A DNA stretch of 64,000 nt from Chitinophaga rupis (GTDB lineage Bacteria; Bacteroidota; Bacteroidia; Chitinophagales; Chitinophagaceae), in the NCBI RefSeq assembly GCF_900109685.1, contig NZ_FOBB01000002.1:862085-926084 (forward strand). The letters are read 5' to 3'. Of the stretch, positions 55,101-63,382 are shown in pieces (positions within the stretch are counted from its first letter, which is position 1; every line of letters starts with the position of its first letter). The notes under the pieces are model-generated. The model did no database searches. It was given only the letters and a program-made list of their open reading frames with translations, and was not told the origin of the DNA. The translations under genes and the position numbers were made by a program.

Positions 55101-56056
55101 AAGGGGGTCTTTTCATCCTTGGGCAATGAACCGTGTAGCTTAATAATATTCCTGTTCCTTTTAATAGCCAGATCAGAGGAATGTTTGACAATGTTATAGC
55201 ATTCATTGATAGCTTCTCCCAGGTTCCCTATTTTCTGCACCAGGTTGTCCATACTATTATTGGCTGTTATAATCTCAAACCTAAGCTGGTTTTTCTGTGC
55301 GGTATTATCCCGTGGCATGGCGCCGGAGATATCACTCTCACTGAGCGCGGAATCATCCTGAAGGTTAGTGTACGGCTGTTGCGCCGGATAATCCTGGCTT
55401 TGGGCGCCCATCTCTAAGGCTTCTATGGTTTCTATGGCGGTCTTTTTCTCTAAGACCTGTATACGTAAGGACTGTATTTCTTCGTTATACCTTTTTAACT
55501 GCTTATCCAATTCTTCAAAGACTTTCTCATCAATGCAAAATTCAAGCAGGTTATCGTAGTTAGTCGTGTATATATTATTCCAGGGGAGTTTGATCAATTT
55601 GGTGTGCATTTCCAGGTCTGCTTCACTGATGAGTGCCTTCTTAATTTGACCATCCTCCATGTATTTCAAAAAGATGTTTCCTTCTTCCCGGATGGCAACA
55701 GGTGTATTTTCTTCAATATAGATATCTACAGTTTCCCTATATCCCATTTTCTGGATATAGTTCGATACCACCTGCAAATAACCGGTCTGCTCAATGTATT
55801 GGTTTACCTGGTCTTTGAGATAGGTTAGATATTTTCGGCTCGTTTCATTGGCTTTCCTTCCCGTTAGCCGTTCATAGTCCAACGCATATGAGCGTCCGTT
55901 CATCCTAATTACCATCTTTTCGAGCAGCTGCCACCAGCTAGGGAACAGTGTGTTATGCACGTTTTTACTAAATCCCGCGCCAACGAGTACAGATACATTT
56001 CTATTCTTCAGTTTCTGTTGCAGCTCTTCGAGCGCCTTTGAGTAATCGCTTTCCAT
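52124..56056 (-). CDS. Large SIR2-domain protein, probable NADase phage-defence effector
   Basis: 1310 residues. SIR2 motifs are seen in order: VSVLVGAGFSKN (26-30 GAGFS), IYTTNYDNLLE (164-172), IIKLHGSL with His308, and CLIGFSGDDPNF (363-370). Between TTNYD and LHGS lies an insertion of about 130 residues with a coiled coil (about 178-215, EELDKQLKRYNEEIQSLRIQ). From about 440 to the end it is helical, TPR/ARM-like, with no second catalytic motif found. Large SIR2-plus-repeat proteins such as DSR-type effectors kill infected cells by destroying NAD+. It is flanked by two membrane proteins in AT-richer DNA. The defence role is inferred. Confidence 0.8.
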   Translation of the reverse strand: MESDYSKALEELQQKLKNRNVSVLVGAGFSKNVHNTLFPSWWQLLEKMVIRMNGRSYALDYERLTGRKANETSRKYLTYLKDQVNQYIEQTGYLQVVSNYIQKMGYRETVDIYIEENTPVAIREEGNIFLKYMEDGQIKKALISEADLEMHTKLIKLPWNNIYTTNYDNLLEFCIDEKVFEELDKQLKRYNEEIQSLRIQVLEKKTAIETIEALEMGAQSQDYPAQQPYTNLQDDSALSESDISGAMPRDNTAQKNQLRFEIITANNSMDNLVQKIGNLGEAINECYNIVKHSSDLAIKRNRNIIKLHGSLPKDEKTPFAFDNEYDKRYIISGEDYANYPQRHEAFTQLMRISLLQGQFCLIGFSGDDPNFLAWVSWIRTVVMRDPDEKKEEAKIYLIDARAKTPADSHKQQFYKNHRVVHIPLSHPSCVHFLEKVSGSAIDVDNTRDLLSRLLDYFGDIPVTDIPQLSYELLARQRYEQYIDQLHSNSKDIDMEVVSELCMQYNELKVLKQFNRIPPANRLNNDSRIDFLSSVNALFEEVKKAHPSLSKHFLGLTALLLEDTFIPYSAIIEEGSFQQLQAHAQVLSDDIYYDFLKLALKDAIWKGDNGLCQEIHNKCCQLGLKQYEEEKTLLLIMEAAITFNFGKLRALLEEGGTTKNNPIAFAGYWGMLDREAGIKYLSTQTFGLFQESLYALQMKRMLNGVHYDNQLFEKESRLKQQGLASINEIPDMVFSLTGEPKEKITPYETNDFIGRSIHFGRDDKIVWSLKLLGMMMETGFPFAMQSIRFKAEEAAYSVFRPVVNQFPIPVLYFSLQYHNSKFAKRIGQDYAYEAGLQEKAPVIFDRLAAAYLDSCTPYLYKDNILVFLAQFIVILGPDNWQPFFSTVWQTWKSTGILFNRERHVNADFIESAIRYCQDAHVMATVLQDCIIASLRGGLSLDNATQYLYVLANNPFHQHLKASGLKGEQARIVQQLIALIPENPDYLFILGNIHTFLTDENTVSIVNMLLELDYSRINSPNTWSVAVHYSKRNTFLQRKIVDSLLKSPQLWKTGIFINKDGRRSWSSDNHFIRLRRLRKATGSDNGLTFTATDILDIYHQLKSKLGELKDVNMERIDDFFPLLQEMHWFLDAESVLLGEQDDFQQIRRRVEELSVKEGNVRNIMTGLASDETADINEAITEVARDLYDKENFDVHQLHIRLIISKIQLKRSAGIILCMRYLVQWCEAFKENDFFKSLQNELLGILNLYKYTYPPELAIDVVEELLVRLAIVLQYWGIEHEDVAYFLSLLDSSRFNNVRYNLKEKVKRKELHD

Positions 56057-56206
56057 CTGTGAATGAGTAAATTATGTGTCTATAGTGTATGCTTCCCATA
56101 TAGCTGATAGCATAATGGTTATTTTAAGTTATTTGAATATAACTATAAACAACATCAATACATAATAATTATAACCTGTTGAATAAGGCTTGTCTTAAGG
56201 GCCGGT

Positions 56207-56908
56207 TTATTTAAAATTTGCAATTTTCTTGAGCTTCGAGCCTAAAGTTGTTATTGTGAGTTTTTGGAGTTGACTAACTGCAAGCCGCAGACCGTCCAGA
56301 CATTTTTGCGGGGCATAAAAATAGCCATCATCTGTATAATACTTTGTAATACTTTCTCTTTCCGCATTAAATTTCTGTTGAGCGGTTTCTGGTGTATGTG
56401 TCTGGTTAAAAATATCTCTCTGAAACTCTAAGTTAATTTCACCAAGCAGTCTTTGGGCGGTTTTAGCTCTTTCTTCTGCAGCAAACCACACAAAGTTATT
56501 CTGTCTTTCGACTAAATCTTCTATTATATCGCATGTATTATAAAAGTCGCTAATTGCTTTAAACTCATCAAGATCAAATTCTTTTGCAAAAAGATGTGAG
56601 TATTTTTGCCAGCTATTTGTTTGGAGTACAGCGGGTAAATCAAGTTGTCCACCCTGATTTAATCTTTCTAAGATGATACTAACCTGCTCTTCCGCATTGC
56701 GAATTTCAAATAATATGGAAATTGCGGCATTAGTTTTTTCATCTTTTTTCTGTTCCGTGTATATATATATTGCTAAACAACCAACAACGAATGTGACTGA
56801 AGCGAAGAAGAAATTAGAATTTACTATTTCAGGTTTTAAAATGTACAAAATCCATCCTAAAATTAGGTAAAAGGCAATAATGATGATATAAGAATTGGGC
56901 CATTTCAT
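56207..56908 (-). CDS. Two-helix membrane protein upstream of the SIR2 gene
   Basis: 233 residues, not recognised. Helices lie at about 6-26 (YIIIIAFYLILGWILYI) and 34-52 (FFFASVTFVVGCLAIYIY), then an all-helical soluble part of about 180 residues (EIRNAEEQVSIILERLNQ, FKAISDFYNTCDIIEDLVER). The form, two helices plus a coiled helical domain, is common for membrane-associated proteins in accessory islands. It is 150 bp upstream of the SIR2 gene on the same strand; it may be part of the cassette or a separate insertion. Confidence 0.65.
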   Translation of the reverse strand: MKWPNSYIIIIAFYLILGWILYILKPEIVNSNFFFASVTFVVGCLAIYIYTEQKKDEKTNAAISILFEIRNAEEQVSIILERLNQGGQLDLPAVLQTNSWQKYSHLFAKEFDLDEFKAISDFYNTCDIIEDLVERQNNFVWFAAEERAKTAQRLLGEINLEFQRDIFNQTHTPETAQQKFNAERESITKYYTDDGYFYAPQKCLDGLRLAVSQLQKLTITTLGSKLKKIANFK

Positions 56909-56944
56909 ATTTTATCAAATTAACGTGGATAATACCTAATTAGA

Positions 56945-59305
56945 TTATTCCACGACTAGTTCTACTTTTTGTACTTCGTTACTATTAGCTCCTGTCATGA
57001 TTTCCACTATACCCGGTTCTACGCCGTACTTCATGTCTTTGTTCCAGTAAGAGAGCTTGGAGCGATCTAGGGTAAAAGAGACTGTTTTTGTTTCGCCGGG
57101 TTCCAGGGGAATGCGGGCGAAGTCTTTGAGCTCTTTTACAGGGCGTGTTACAGAGGCTACTTTCTGGTGAATGTATAATTGCACTATTTCATCTCCCTTG
57201 CGGCTGCCCGTATTGGTTATGTTTACCGTAACGGTAACTGCGCCGTTCTTTTTCAGGGTAGGTGTGGATACCTGCGGAGCGGCGTAACTATAGGTAGTAT
57301 AACTGCGGCCGTAACCGAAAGGATACAGCGGCGTGTTTTGTTCCATAAGGTAAGGAAAGAACTGCGCGCTAGGCTTGTGATTGTAGTAAATGGGTACCTG
57401 GCCGGCAGAGCGGGGATAACTGATAGCAAGTTTACCGGAAGGGTTTACATCGCCAAACAGGATGTTGGCGAAGGCATTGCCGGCTTCTTCGCCGGTAAAC
57501 CAGCCGTCTACAATGGCGGGCACGTTTTCAGCGATCCAGTTGATGGATAAGGGACGGCCATGGGCCAGGTACACCATGGCCGGTTTGCCGGTGGCCATGA
57601 TGGCTTTTACTAAATCCTCCTGCTGGGATTGAAGGTTGAGGTCTGTTTGATCGCCGGGGTGATTGGCCCAGGCTTCACGGCCCATTTGCTCGTTTTCACC
57701 GATGGCGATGATGATGAAATCTGCCTGTTTGGCTACGCTTACAGCTTCGTTTATGAGTTTTTTGTTTTCTTCTGCAGAAGGCCAGTGGGCGGTATCAATG
57801 TACTGGTAGTTGTTATGGCTGATGGTATCGCCATTGGTGGTGAGCTTAACGCCCTGGGCGTAGAGTACCTCGTACTGGCCATTGGCTTTATTTTTTAAGC
57901 CATCCAACAGGGATACGTTGTTGCGGGGAATGCCGGAGTAATCGCCTAAATAGTTTACGGCGGCGCAAGGGCCTATAACGGCTATCTTTTTGTATTGATC
58001 TTTTTTAATGGGGAGGAAATTGTTATCGTTCTTAAGGAGTACCATGGACTTTTCTGCGGCTTCCAGGGCCAGTGGGGTACCTTCATTAGATGCCATAAGC
58101 TGCTGGGCTTTTTCAAGCGAAGCGGTGTCCTGTTCGAATAAGCCTAAATCGAATTTTAAGCGGAGAATATAGGCTACGGCGCTGTCCAGCTCTTTCATGG
58201 GCAGCTTTTTTTCCTTAACGAGGGAGTCCAGGGCAGCGTAGTTTTTGCCGTAGGGTAAATCGATGGTTACGCCGGCATTGAAGGCGATAAGAGCAGCGGA
58301 TTTGGTATCTGCTGCAATAAGGTGTTTTTGCCAGAGCTGATCGATGGCGAACCAGTCGGAGACTACCACGCCATTGAACTTCCATTCTTTGCGCAGCACG
58401 TCTGTTAAGAGCCATTTGTTGGCATGAGAGGGAATATCATCTACCTCACAGTAAGAAGCCATAATAGAAGTGGGCCTGGAGCGGTTGATGGCCAGGCGGA
58501 AAGATTCCATGTGGATCTCCCGCAGATCGCGGATGGAGACGTTTGTGGGCCCCTGGTTATTGGCGCCTTCTGAGCCGCCATGACCGGTGAATGTTTTGAG
58601 GCAGGCGCCTACGTGATCTTGCGTAACCTTACCATTGCTGCTGCCCTGGAAACCGCGTACTACGGCGCTGCCTAATACGCCGCAGAGATAAGGATCTTCG
58701 CCAAAGGTTTCGCCGGTGCGGCCCCAGCGGGGATCACGGCATACGTCTACGATGGGGGCGAGGACTACGTCCGTGCCTTTGGAGCGGCACTCGCGGCTTA
58801 CATAGTCGTATACCCGTTCAATTAAAGCGGTGTCCCATGAGCAGGCAAAACCGATGCTATGCGGAAAGGCATCGGCGCCGGGAGCCAGGAGGCCGTGATG
58901 GGCTTCGTCCAGGAAAATAACAGGGATGCCTAAACGGGTGTTCTTACGTAACCACTGCTGCAGCGCATTGCGGCGGTGAATGGTGTTTTCTGCAGTGGCT
59001 TTAAAATCGGGGTTCATCATGCCAATGCCGTAGCGGAACATGGAATCCATTTTAAAGGCGTTAGCCTGCATGGCATCGTCTATAATAGGGCGGCCAAAGT
59101 GCATGCTGCGTACCTGTGCTATCTTTTCTTCCAGCGTCATACGGGAAAGAAGGTCAGCTACCCGTTTTGCGGTTGGCAGGGATGCGTTTTTGTAGGCTGG
59201 TACAGGCGCAGGTTTTTCTTTTTTACCGGCGATAGGCTGGGCCATAACGTGGAAGGATATATTACAAAGCAGGAGGAGCCATGCTGGCTTTAAAAGGCAT
59301 TTCAT
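56945..59305 (-). CDS. Glycoside hydrolase family 3 beta-glucosidase, secreted
   Basis: 786 residues with a signal peptide (about 1-23). The GH3 N-terminal barrel runs to about 390 with nucleophile Asp317 (VVVSDWFAI); the alpha/beta sandwich (AVIGPCAAVNYLGDY, DFIIIAIGENEQMGREA) and a C-terminal FN3-like domain (RKGDEIVQLYIHQKVASVTRP) follow. Oddity: the usual KHF substrate-binding triplet reads Lys237-Thr-Phe (CLKTFTGHG). It should release terminal beta-linked glucose or xylose. It overlaps the isomerase gene by 44 bp and is the last gene of the operon. Confidence 0.92.
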   Translation of the reverse strand: MKCLLKPAWLLLLCNISFHVMAQPIAGKKEKPAPVPAYKNASLPTAKRVADLLSRMTLEEKIAQVRSMHFGRPIIDDAMQANAFKMDSMFRYGIGMMNPDFKATAENTIHRRNALQQWLRKNTRLGIPVIFLDEAHHGLLAPGADAFPHSIGFACSWDTALIERVYDYVSRECRSKGTDVVLAPIVDVCRDPRWGRTGETFGEDPYLCGVLGSAVVRGFQGSSNGKVTQDHVGACLKTFTGHGGSEGANNQGPTNVSIRDLREIHMESFRLAINRSRPTSIMASYCEVDDIPSHANKWLLTDVLRKEWKFNGVVVSDWFAIDQLWQKHLIAADTKSAALIAFNAGVTIDLPYGKNYAALDSLVKEKKLPMKELDSAVAYILRLKFDLGLFEQDTASLEKAQQLMASNEGTPLALEAAEKSMVLLKNDNNFLPIKKDQYKKIAVIGPCAAVNYLGDYSGIPRNNVSLLDGLKNKANGQYEVLYAQGVKLTTNGDTISHNNYQYIDTAHWPSAEENKKLINEAVSVAKQADFIIIAIGENEQMGREAWANHPGDQTDLNLQSQQEDLVKAIMATGKPAMVYLAHGRPLSINWIAENVPAIVDGWFTGEEAGNAFANILFGDVNPSGKLAISYPRSAGQVPIYYNHKPSAQFFPYLMEQNTPLYPFGYGRSYTTYSYAAPQVSTPTLKKNGAVTVTVNITNTGSRKGDEIVQLYIHQKVASVTRPVKELKDFARIPLEPGETKTVSFTLDRSKLSYWNKDMKYGVEPGIVEIMTGANSNEVQKVELVVE

Positions 59306-60125
59306 TTTTCTGATTATATCTGTTCTTTAATAAGTGCATGATGAAACTGTTTACCTCCCATTGATCTGCTACGGGACGTCCTGTGGCCGGGATGTGCACC
59401 ATGTAGGGAAAAGGGCCGAACTCCGGGCTAATGGTGAGCTGTGCGTTGGGCGACTGTTGTTCTTTAAGCAGCATTACCTGATCCCACCAGTTCAGATGTT
59501 TGTTCAACGCTTCCTGCCATTCTGCGGCGCGTGGATCAGGCACCTGGGGGCCTTCCGGGTAACCTACGCGGGCGTGGATGTGATCTGTTCTTTCAATGGC
59601 CAGCTGCATAGCAGAGGGCTGATCATCCAGGAAAGACTCTGCTACATTTACCCAATGAGAGGCATCCAGTGTGAGCCGTAGACCGGGGATCTTTTCCAGA
59701 TAGGCTTTGGTGATGTGGGCGGCAAAGGAGAATTTATTGCGGTGCGTTTCATGCACTACCGGTATGCCGCTGGCGGCAGCGGCTTCAATGAGCACCTTGT
59801 TTTGTTCAAAGCTGAAGAAGTCTTTGCCGGTTTGGGAGTTTACCTTGAATGGCTTGTATGCCCTGATCCTTAACAGCCAGTTACAATAAAGATCATAATG
59901 CTCCGTAAAATTAGCTGTGTAGGTATCAAAATGCTGTGGAAGAATGACCAGGCTGTTTTTGACAGCGGCGTTCCAGGCGGTGTCCAGCTCTTTGGGAGTG
60001 GTATCAGATGCAATGGCATATTCAATGCCATCGTAGCCTTCCTGTTTTACGTTACGGCAAAAATCTTCCCAGGGCAGATGTTCGCTTCCCCAGCGGGGGC
60101 AAAAGAAAAGTACTTGCAAAGCCAT
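59262..60125 (-). CDS. Sugar phosphate isomerase/epimerase-like TIM-barrel protein
   Basis: 287 residues. AP-endonuclease-2/xylose-isomerase-like barrel: YDGIEYAIASD, HFDTYTANFTEHYD, VHETHRNKFSF, LTLDASHWVNVAES and DHIHARVGYPEGPQV supply the His/Glu/Asp metal ligands. Such proteins act on sugars or keto-sugars made by neighbouring oxidoreductases. No signal peptide, so cytoplasmic. Its ATG overlaps the PhyH stop codon by one base (TAATG), so the two are translationally coupled; its 3' end overlaps the GH3 start by 44 bp. Confidence 0.85.
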   Translation of the reverse strand: MALQVLFFCPRWGSEHLPWEDFCRNVKQEGYDGIEYAIASDTTPKELDTAWNAAVKNSLVILPQHFDTYTANFTEHYDLYCNWLLRIRAYKPFKVNSQTGKDFFSFEQNKVLIEAAAASGIPVVHETHRNKFSFAAHITKAYLEKIPGLRLTLDASHWVNVAESFLDDQPSAMQLAIERTDHIHARVGYPEGPQVPDPRAAEWQEALNKHLNWWDQVMLLKEQQSPNAQLTISPEFGPFPYMVHIPATGRPVADQWEVNSFIMHLLKNRYNQKNEMPFKASMAPPAL

Positions 60126-60964
60126 TATAATTCGGTTTTAATTTTGAGTACTTCGGGGCGGAGATAAGGTTTGTTGGCGTCTACTGTGCCTTTGTAAGCG
60201 TAAGGATCTTCGCCGGCTACCAGCACAATATCGCGGAGATCTTCTGTTGGGGGCAGGTGGCCGTCCTGATCCCAGGGCAACATGGATTCTGCACTCATGT
60301 AGTGATTGACCAATGCGGTGCGGAAGTTGTCTTTTGTTTTGTTACGCAAAGAGCTGTGCAGCGTGTAACCGTTGAAAAAGACTACAGAACCGGATTTTAC
60401 TTCTACGGGGATCTTCTTCTTTTCATATGGAGATACATCTATGGTGTCTACATCGGCATATTCAGGAGAGCTGTTCTTTACGCGGGGCATAATATAACCG
60501 GGACGGCCGGGAATGATCCAGAGGCAGCCGTTTTCCACAGTGGCATCGTCTATGGCTATCCATACGCCGATGAGGGATTTGTCGCGGGTAGGGATGTAGT
60601 ACTCGTCCTGGTGCCAGGACTGGCCCGCTTTTCCGGGGGCTTTTACGAACAGCATGGATTGCATGCACTTCATATTGGGGCTTACTATTTTTGTAAGGAT
60701 GTCTACAATGTTGCGATGGAACAATGAGTTGTGGATGACCTTTGAGATCTTGTGCGGGAAGTGGATGGCCACGTATTTTTTAAGCACTTCTTCATCGGGT
60801 TCGTTGTCGTCTACATCTACCATGCCTTCTATGTGCCCGCGCTGTCCGCGGAAGATGGCGGCGGTTTCTTTTTTCAGGTTGGCGATCTCTGTTTGTGATA
60901 AGAGGTTTGGGACCACCAGGTAACCTTGTTCCTGGTATTGTTTGATATTTTCAGGAGTGATCAT
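60125..60964 (-). CDS. Phytanoyl-CoA dioxygenase (PhyH) family protein
   Basis: 279 residues from ATG 60964, chosen because it lies 4 bp behind the MFS stop codon; an in-frame ATG at 60988 would overlap that gene. The Fe(II)/2-oxoglutarate triad is seen: HQDEYY (HxD), LHSSLRN (distal His), and Arg in NFRTALVNHY for 2-oxoglutarate. The start, QYQEQGYLVVPNLLS, is typical. It should hydroxylate a small molecule, here probably a sugar derivative given its place between an MFS sugar porter and a TIM-barrel isomerase. Confidence 0.88.
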   Translation of the reverse strand: MITPENIKQYQEQGYLVVPNLLSQTEIANLKKETAAIFRGQRGHIEGMVDVDDNEPDEEVLKKYVAIHFPHKISKVIHNSLFHRNIVDILTKIVSPNMKCMQSMLFVKAPGKAGQSWHQDEYYIPTRDKSLIGVWIAIDDATVENGCLWIIPGRPGYIMPRVKNSSPEYADVDTIDVSPYEKKKIPVEVKSGSVVFFNGYTLHSSLRNKTKDNFRTALVNHYMSAESMLPWDQDGHLPPTEDLRDIVLVAGEDPYAYKGTVDANKPYLRPEVLKIKTEL

Positions 60965-60968
60965 GATT

Positions 60969-62363
60969 TTAAGATTTAGATGATCCAATAAACAGATGCT
61001 CTATTTCCTCAAGGGAGTGACCCTTGGTTTCTTTCACTTTTAAGAGCATATAAAAAAATGCAATTGCACATAAAGCGGCATAACAGAAAAGGGTGAGGGG
61101 TGTGCCCAGGTGTTTGGTCATAACAGGGAAGCTGCCTGCTATAATAAAATCTGCTAGCCATAATGCCAATGTAGCTACGGACATGGCCAGGCCCCGGATG
61201 CGATTAGGAAAGATCTCTGAGAGATACACCCAGGTAACGGCGCCCAGCGTGCAGCCAAAAGCGCCTACATAGGCCAGCATGCCAATGAGCACGATGTAAT
61301 TATCAAAGTATTTGTACTGGAAACAGGAGGCTACTACGATGAGCGAAATGCCCATGATGCAGCTTCCGGCCAGCAGGAACTTTTTGCGGCCCACCTTATC
61401 CACCAGGCCAATAGCAATGAAAGTGGAGATAACATTTACCACGCCGATGCCGATGGTTTGTAACATGGAGGAAGAGGTATCCATGCCCATTTCCTTAAAG
61501 ATCACTGGCGCATAATACAGAATGGCATTGATGCCGGTAACCTGCTGGAATACCGCTACCAGGATGCCGATGAATAATACAGGGCGGTAAGTTTTAGTGA
61601 AAATAAGTTTGAGCGGGGCATGTGTTTCCTGGTGGAAGCTGTTTTCGATGGCGGCTATTTCTGTGGCTGCAGCTGCAGCGCCGGATGTCCTGGTAAGGAT
61701 GGTGAGGGCTTCTTTTTTGCGGCCCTGTTTTATGAGCCAACGCGGTGTTTCCGGTACGGTTAATAATAAGAGCCAGAAAAGGAGAGAGGGAGCGGCTTGT
61801 GAAGCGAACATCCAGCGCCAGTTATCGGGGCCGGTAGCATCCAATAAATAGTTGGAGAAGTAGGCAAGGAGGATACCGAATACAATGGCCAGCTGGTAAC
61901 AGGCTACCAGCCTGCCCCGCCAGGCTGCGGGAGCTATTTCGGCAATGTACATGGGCGATACCATGGCGGCAGCGCCTACGCCCAAACCGCCGATAAGGCG
62001 GGAGAGTACGAGTAAGTATAACTGGTGGGACAGGCCTGCGCCGATACCGGAGACCGCGAATAAAATAGCGCAGGTAATCAATACTGTGCGGCGGCCGTAT
62101 CTGTCTGCCAGTGCGCCTGCGGCCAGTGCGCCTATAGCGCAGCCAATGAGGATCACACTTACGGCCCAGCCCAGGGTATATTCATCCAGCTTGAAATAAG
62201 CGGTGATATAGGGGATAGCGCCGGAGATGATGGCGGTATCAAAACCGAAGAGGAGGCCACCTAATGCGGCTACGCTGCTTACTTTTATTATAAAGCTATT
62301 ATTGCCGGGCTTTGTTTGAACCGTAACCTTTGGTGTAGTTGGGAACGTGGAAGCAGTGTTCAT
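60969..62363 (-). CDS. MFS sugar porter
   Basis: 464 residues from ATG 62363; an in-frame TTG at 62372 is less likely. Twelve membrane helices. Sugar-porter signatures: GGLLFGFDTAIISGAI (helix 1), GALADRYGRRTVLI (loop 2-3), RLIGGLGVGAAAMVSPMYIAEIAPAAWRGR, PETPRWLIKQGRKKEAL (centre), QVTGINAILYYAPVIF (helix 7) and the C-terminal KVKETKGHSLEEIE. It brings in a sugar by proton symport. First gene of the operon 62363-56945. A CATATTTG box (TAnnTTTG-like) lies directly upstream. Confidence 0.93.
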   Translation of the reverse strand: MNTASTFPTTPKVTVQTKPGNNSFIIKVSSVAALGGLLFGFDTAIISGAIPYITAYFKLDEYTLGWAVSVILIGCAIGALAAGALADRYGRRTVLITCAILFAVSGIGAGLSHQLYLLVLSRLIGGLGVGAAAMVSPMYIAEIAPAAWRGRLVACYQLAIVFGILLAYFSNYLLDATGPDNWRWMFASQAAPSLLFWLLLLTVPETPRWLIKQGRKKEALTILTRTSGAAAAATEIAAIENSFHQETHAPLKLIFTKTYRPVLFIGILVAVFQQVTGINAILYYAPVIFKEMGMDTSSSMLQTIGIGVVNVISTFIAIGLVDKVGRKKFLLAGSCIMGISLIVVASCFQYKYFDNYIVLIGMLAYVGAFGCTLGAVTWVYLSEIFPNRIRGLAMSVATLALWLADFIIAGSFPVMTKHLGTPLTLFCYAALCAIAFFYMLLKVKETKGHSLEEIEHLFIGSSKS

Positions 62364-62530
62364 GATGTGCAAATATGCAGGTTATGTACTACTACGAAAG
62401 TAAGGGATTGGTGATGGGAGGGGTTCCATTTTATTATGCAAAAACTAAATTATTTTAATTCATGAGGTGATGGAAATACGATAAATTGCTGAAGAAAGTA
62501 GAATAATGTGCAGATTAACACATTGGCAAC

Positions 62531-63373
62531 ATGCGTACACTGTTACAGAAATTACCGTTGACGGAGAGTACGTCGTTTGTGGCGAAAACTTTCCGTACGC
62601 CTCATTTTGAAGTGGGGTGGCATCAGCATATTGAGTATGAGCTGATCCTTTTTACGGAGGGATCGGGGCTGAGCTTTGTGGGGAATCATGTAGGAGAGTT
62701 TGAGACCGGAGATATTTACTTTCTGGGATCTAATTTGCCACATACGTTTCAGAAGCGGGAGCCAGGGTTGGTAACCAGTGCAGTAGTGGTGCAGTTTAAG
62801 GAGGATTTTTGGGGAGAGGGATTTTTACAATTGCCGGAGAGCCGGCATGTGCGGCAGCTGCTGGATGTATCATCACAAGGGCTGAAAATGCAGGCGCCAC
62901 TGAAACAGCCGTTGGCGCCGTTGATAACAGCGTTAGAACATACCAGTGGGTTTAAACGTATTTTGCTATTGGGGGAATGCCTGGAAATGATGGCAGAACA
63001 GGCGGCTTATATACCGGTATCTACCCAGCCTATTAAGGCCTTTCAACATAAAGACCGGGAAACGATGGACCGGGTATTTCAATTTACCATTGACAATTTC
63101 CGGGACCCTATCAGCCTTCCGGAGGTAGCAGAAATTGCATGTATGAGTGTGCCAGCTTTTTGTAATTATTTTAAGCGGAGCACGAAGAAGACCTACATTG
63201 ATTTTTTGAATGAGGTGAGGATTGGATGTGCGTGTAACCTGCTACTAGAAACAGAAAAGACGGTGCTAGATATTTGCTATGAAAGTGGGTATAATACCAT
63301 GGCTAATTTCCATAAGCAGTTTCTGAAGATAAAGGGAAGGACGCCGTTGCAGTACAGGAAGGCGTTTGAGTGA
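62531..63373 (+). CDS. AraC family transcriptional regulator, divergent to the sugar operon
   Basis: 280 residues. The N-terminal cupin part (FEVGWHQHIEYELILFTEGSGLSFVGNH, FETGDIYFLGSNLPHTFQ) probably binds the inducing sugar. The C-terminal AraC DNA-binding domain has SLPEVAEIACMSVPAFCNYFKRS and TVLDICYESGYNTMANFHKQF. It is divergent from the MFS gene with a 167 bp gap that must hold both promoters; the AT-rich stretch at 62425-62465 is a candidate operator region. Most likely the activator of the MFS-PhyH-isomerase-GH3 operon. Confidence 0.92.
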   Translation: MRTLLQKLPLTESTSFVAKTFRTPHFEVGWHQHIEYELILFTEGSGLSFVGNHVGEFETGDIYFLGSNLPHTFQKREPGLVTSAVVVQFKEDFWGEGFLQLPESRHVRQLLDVSSQGLKMQAPLKQPLAPLITALEHTSGFKRILLLGECLEMMAEQAAYIPVSTQPIKAFQHKDRETMDRVFQFTIDNFRDPISLPEVAEIACMSVPAFCNYFKRSTKKTYIDFLNEVRIGCACNLLLETEKTVLDICYESGYNTMANFHKQFLKIKGRTPLQYRKAFE

Positions 63374-63382
63374 GAAATTGCG

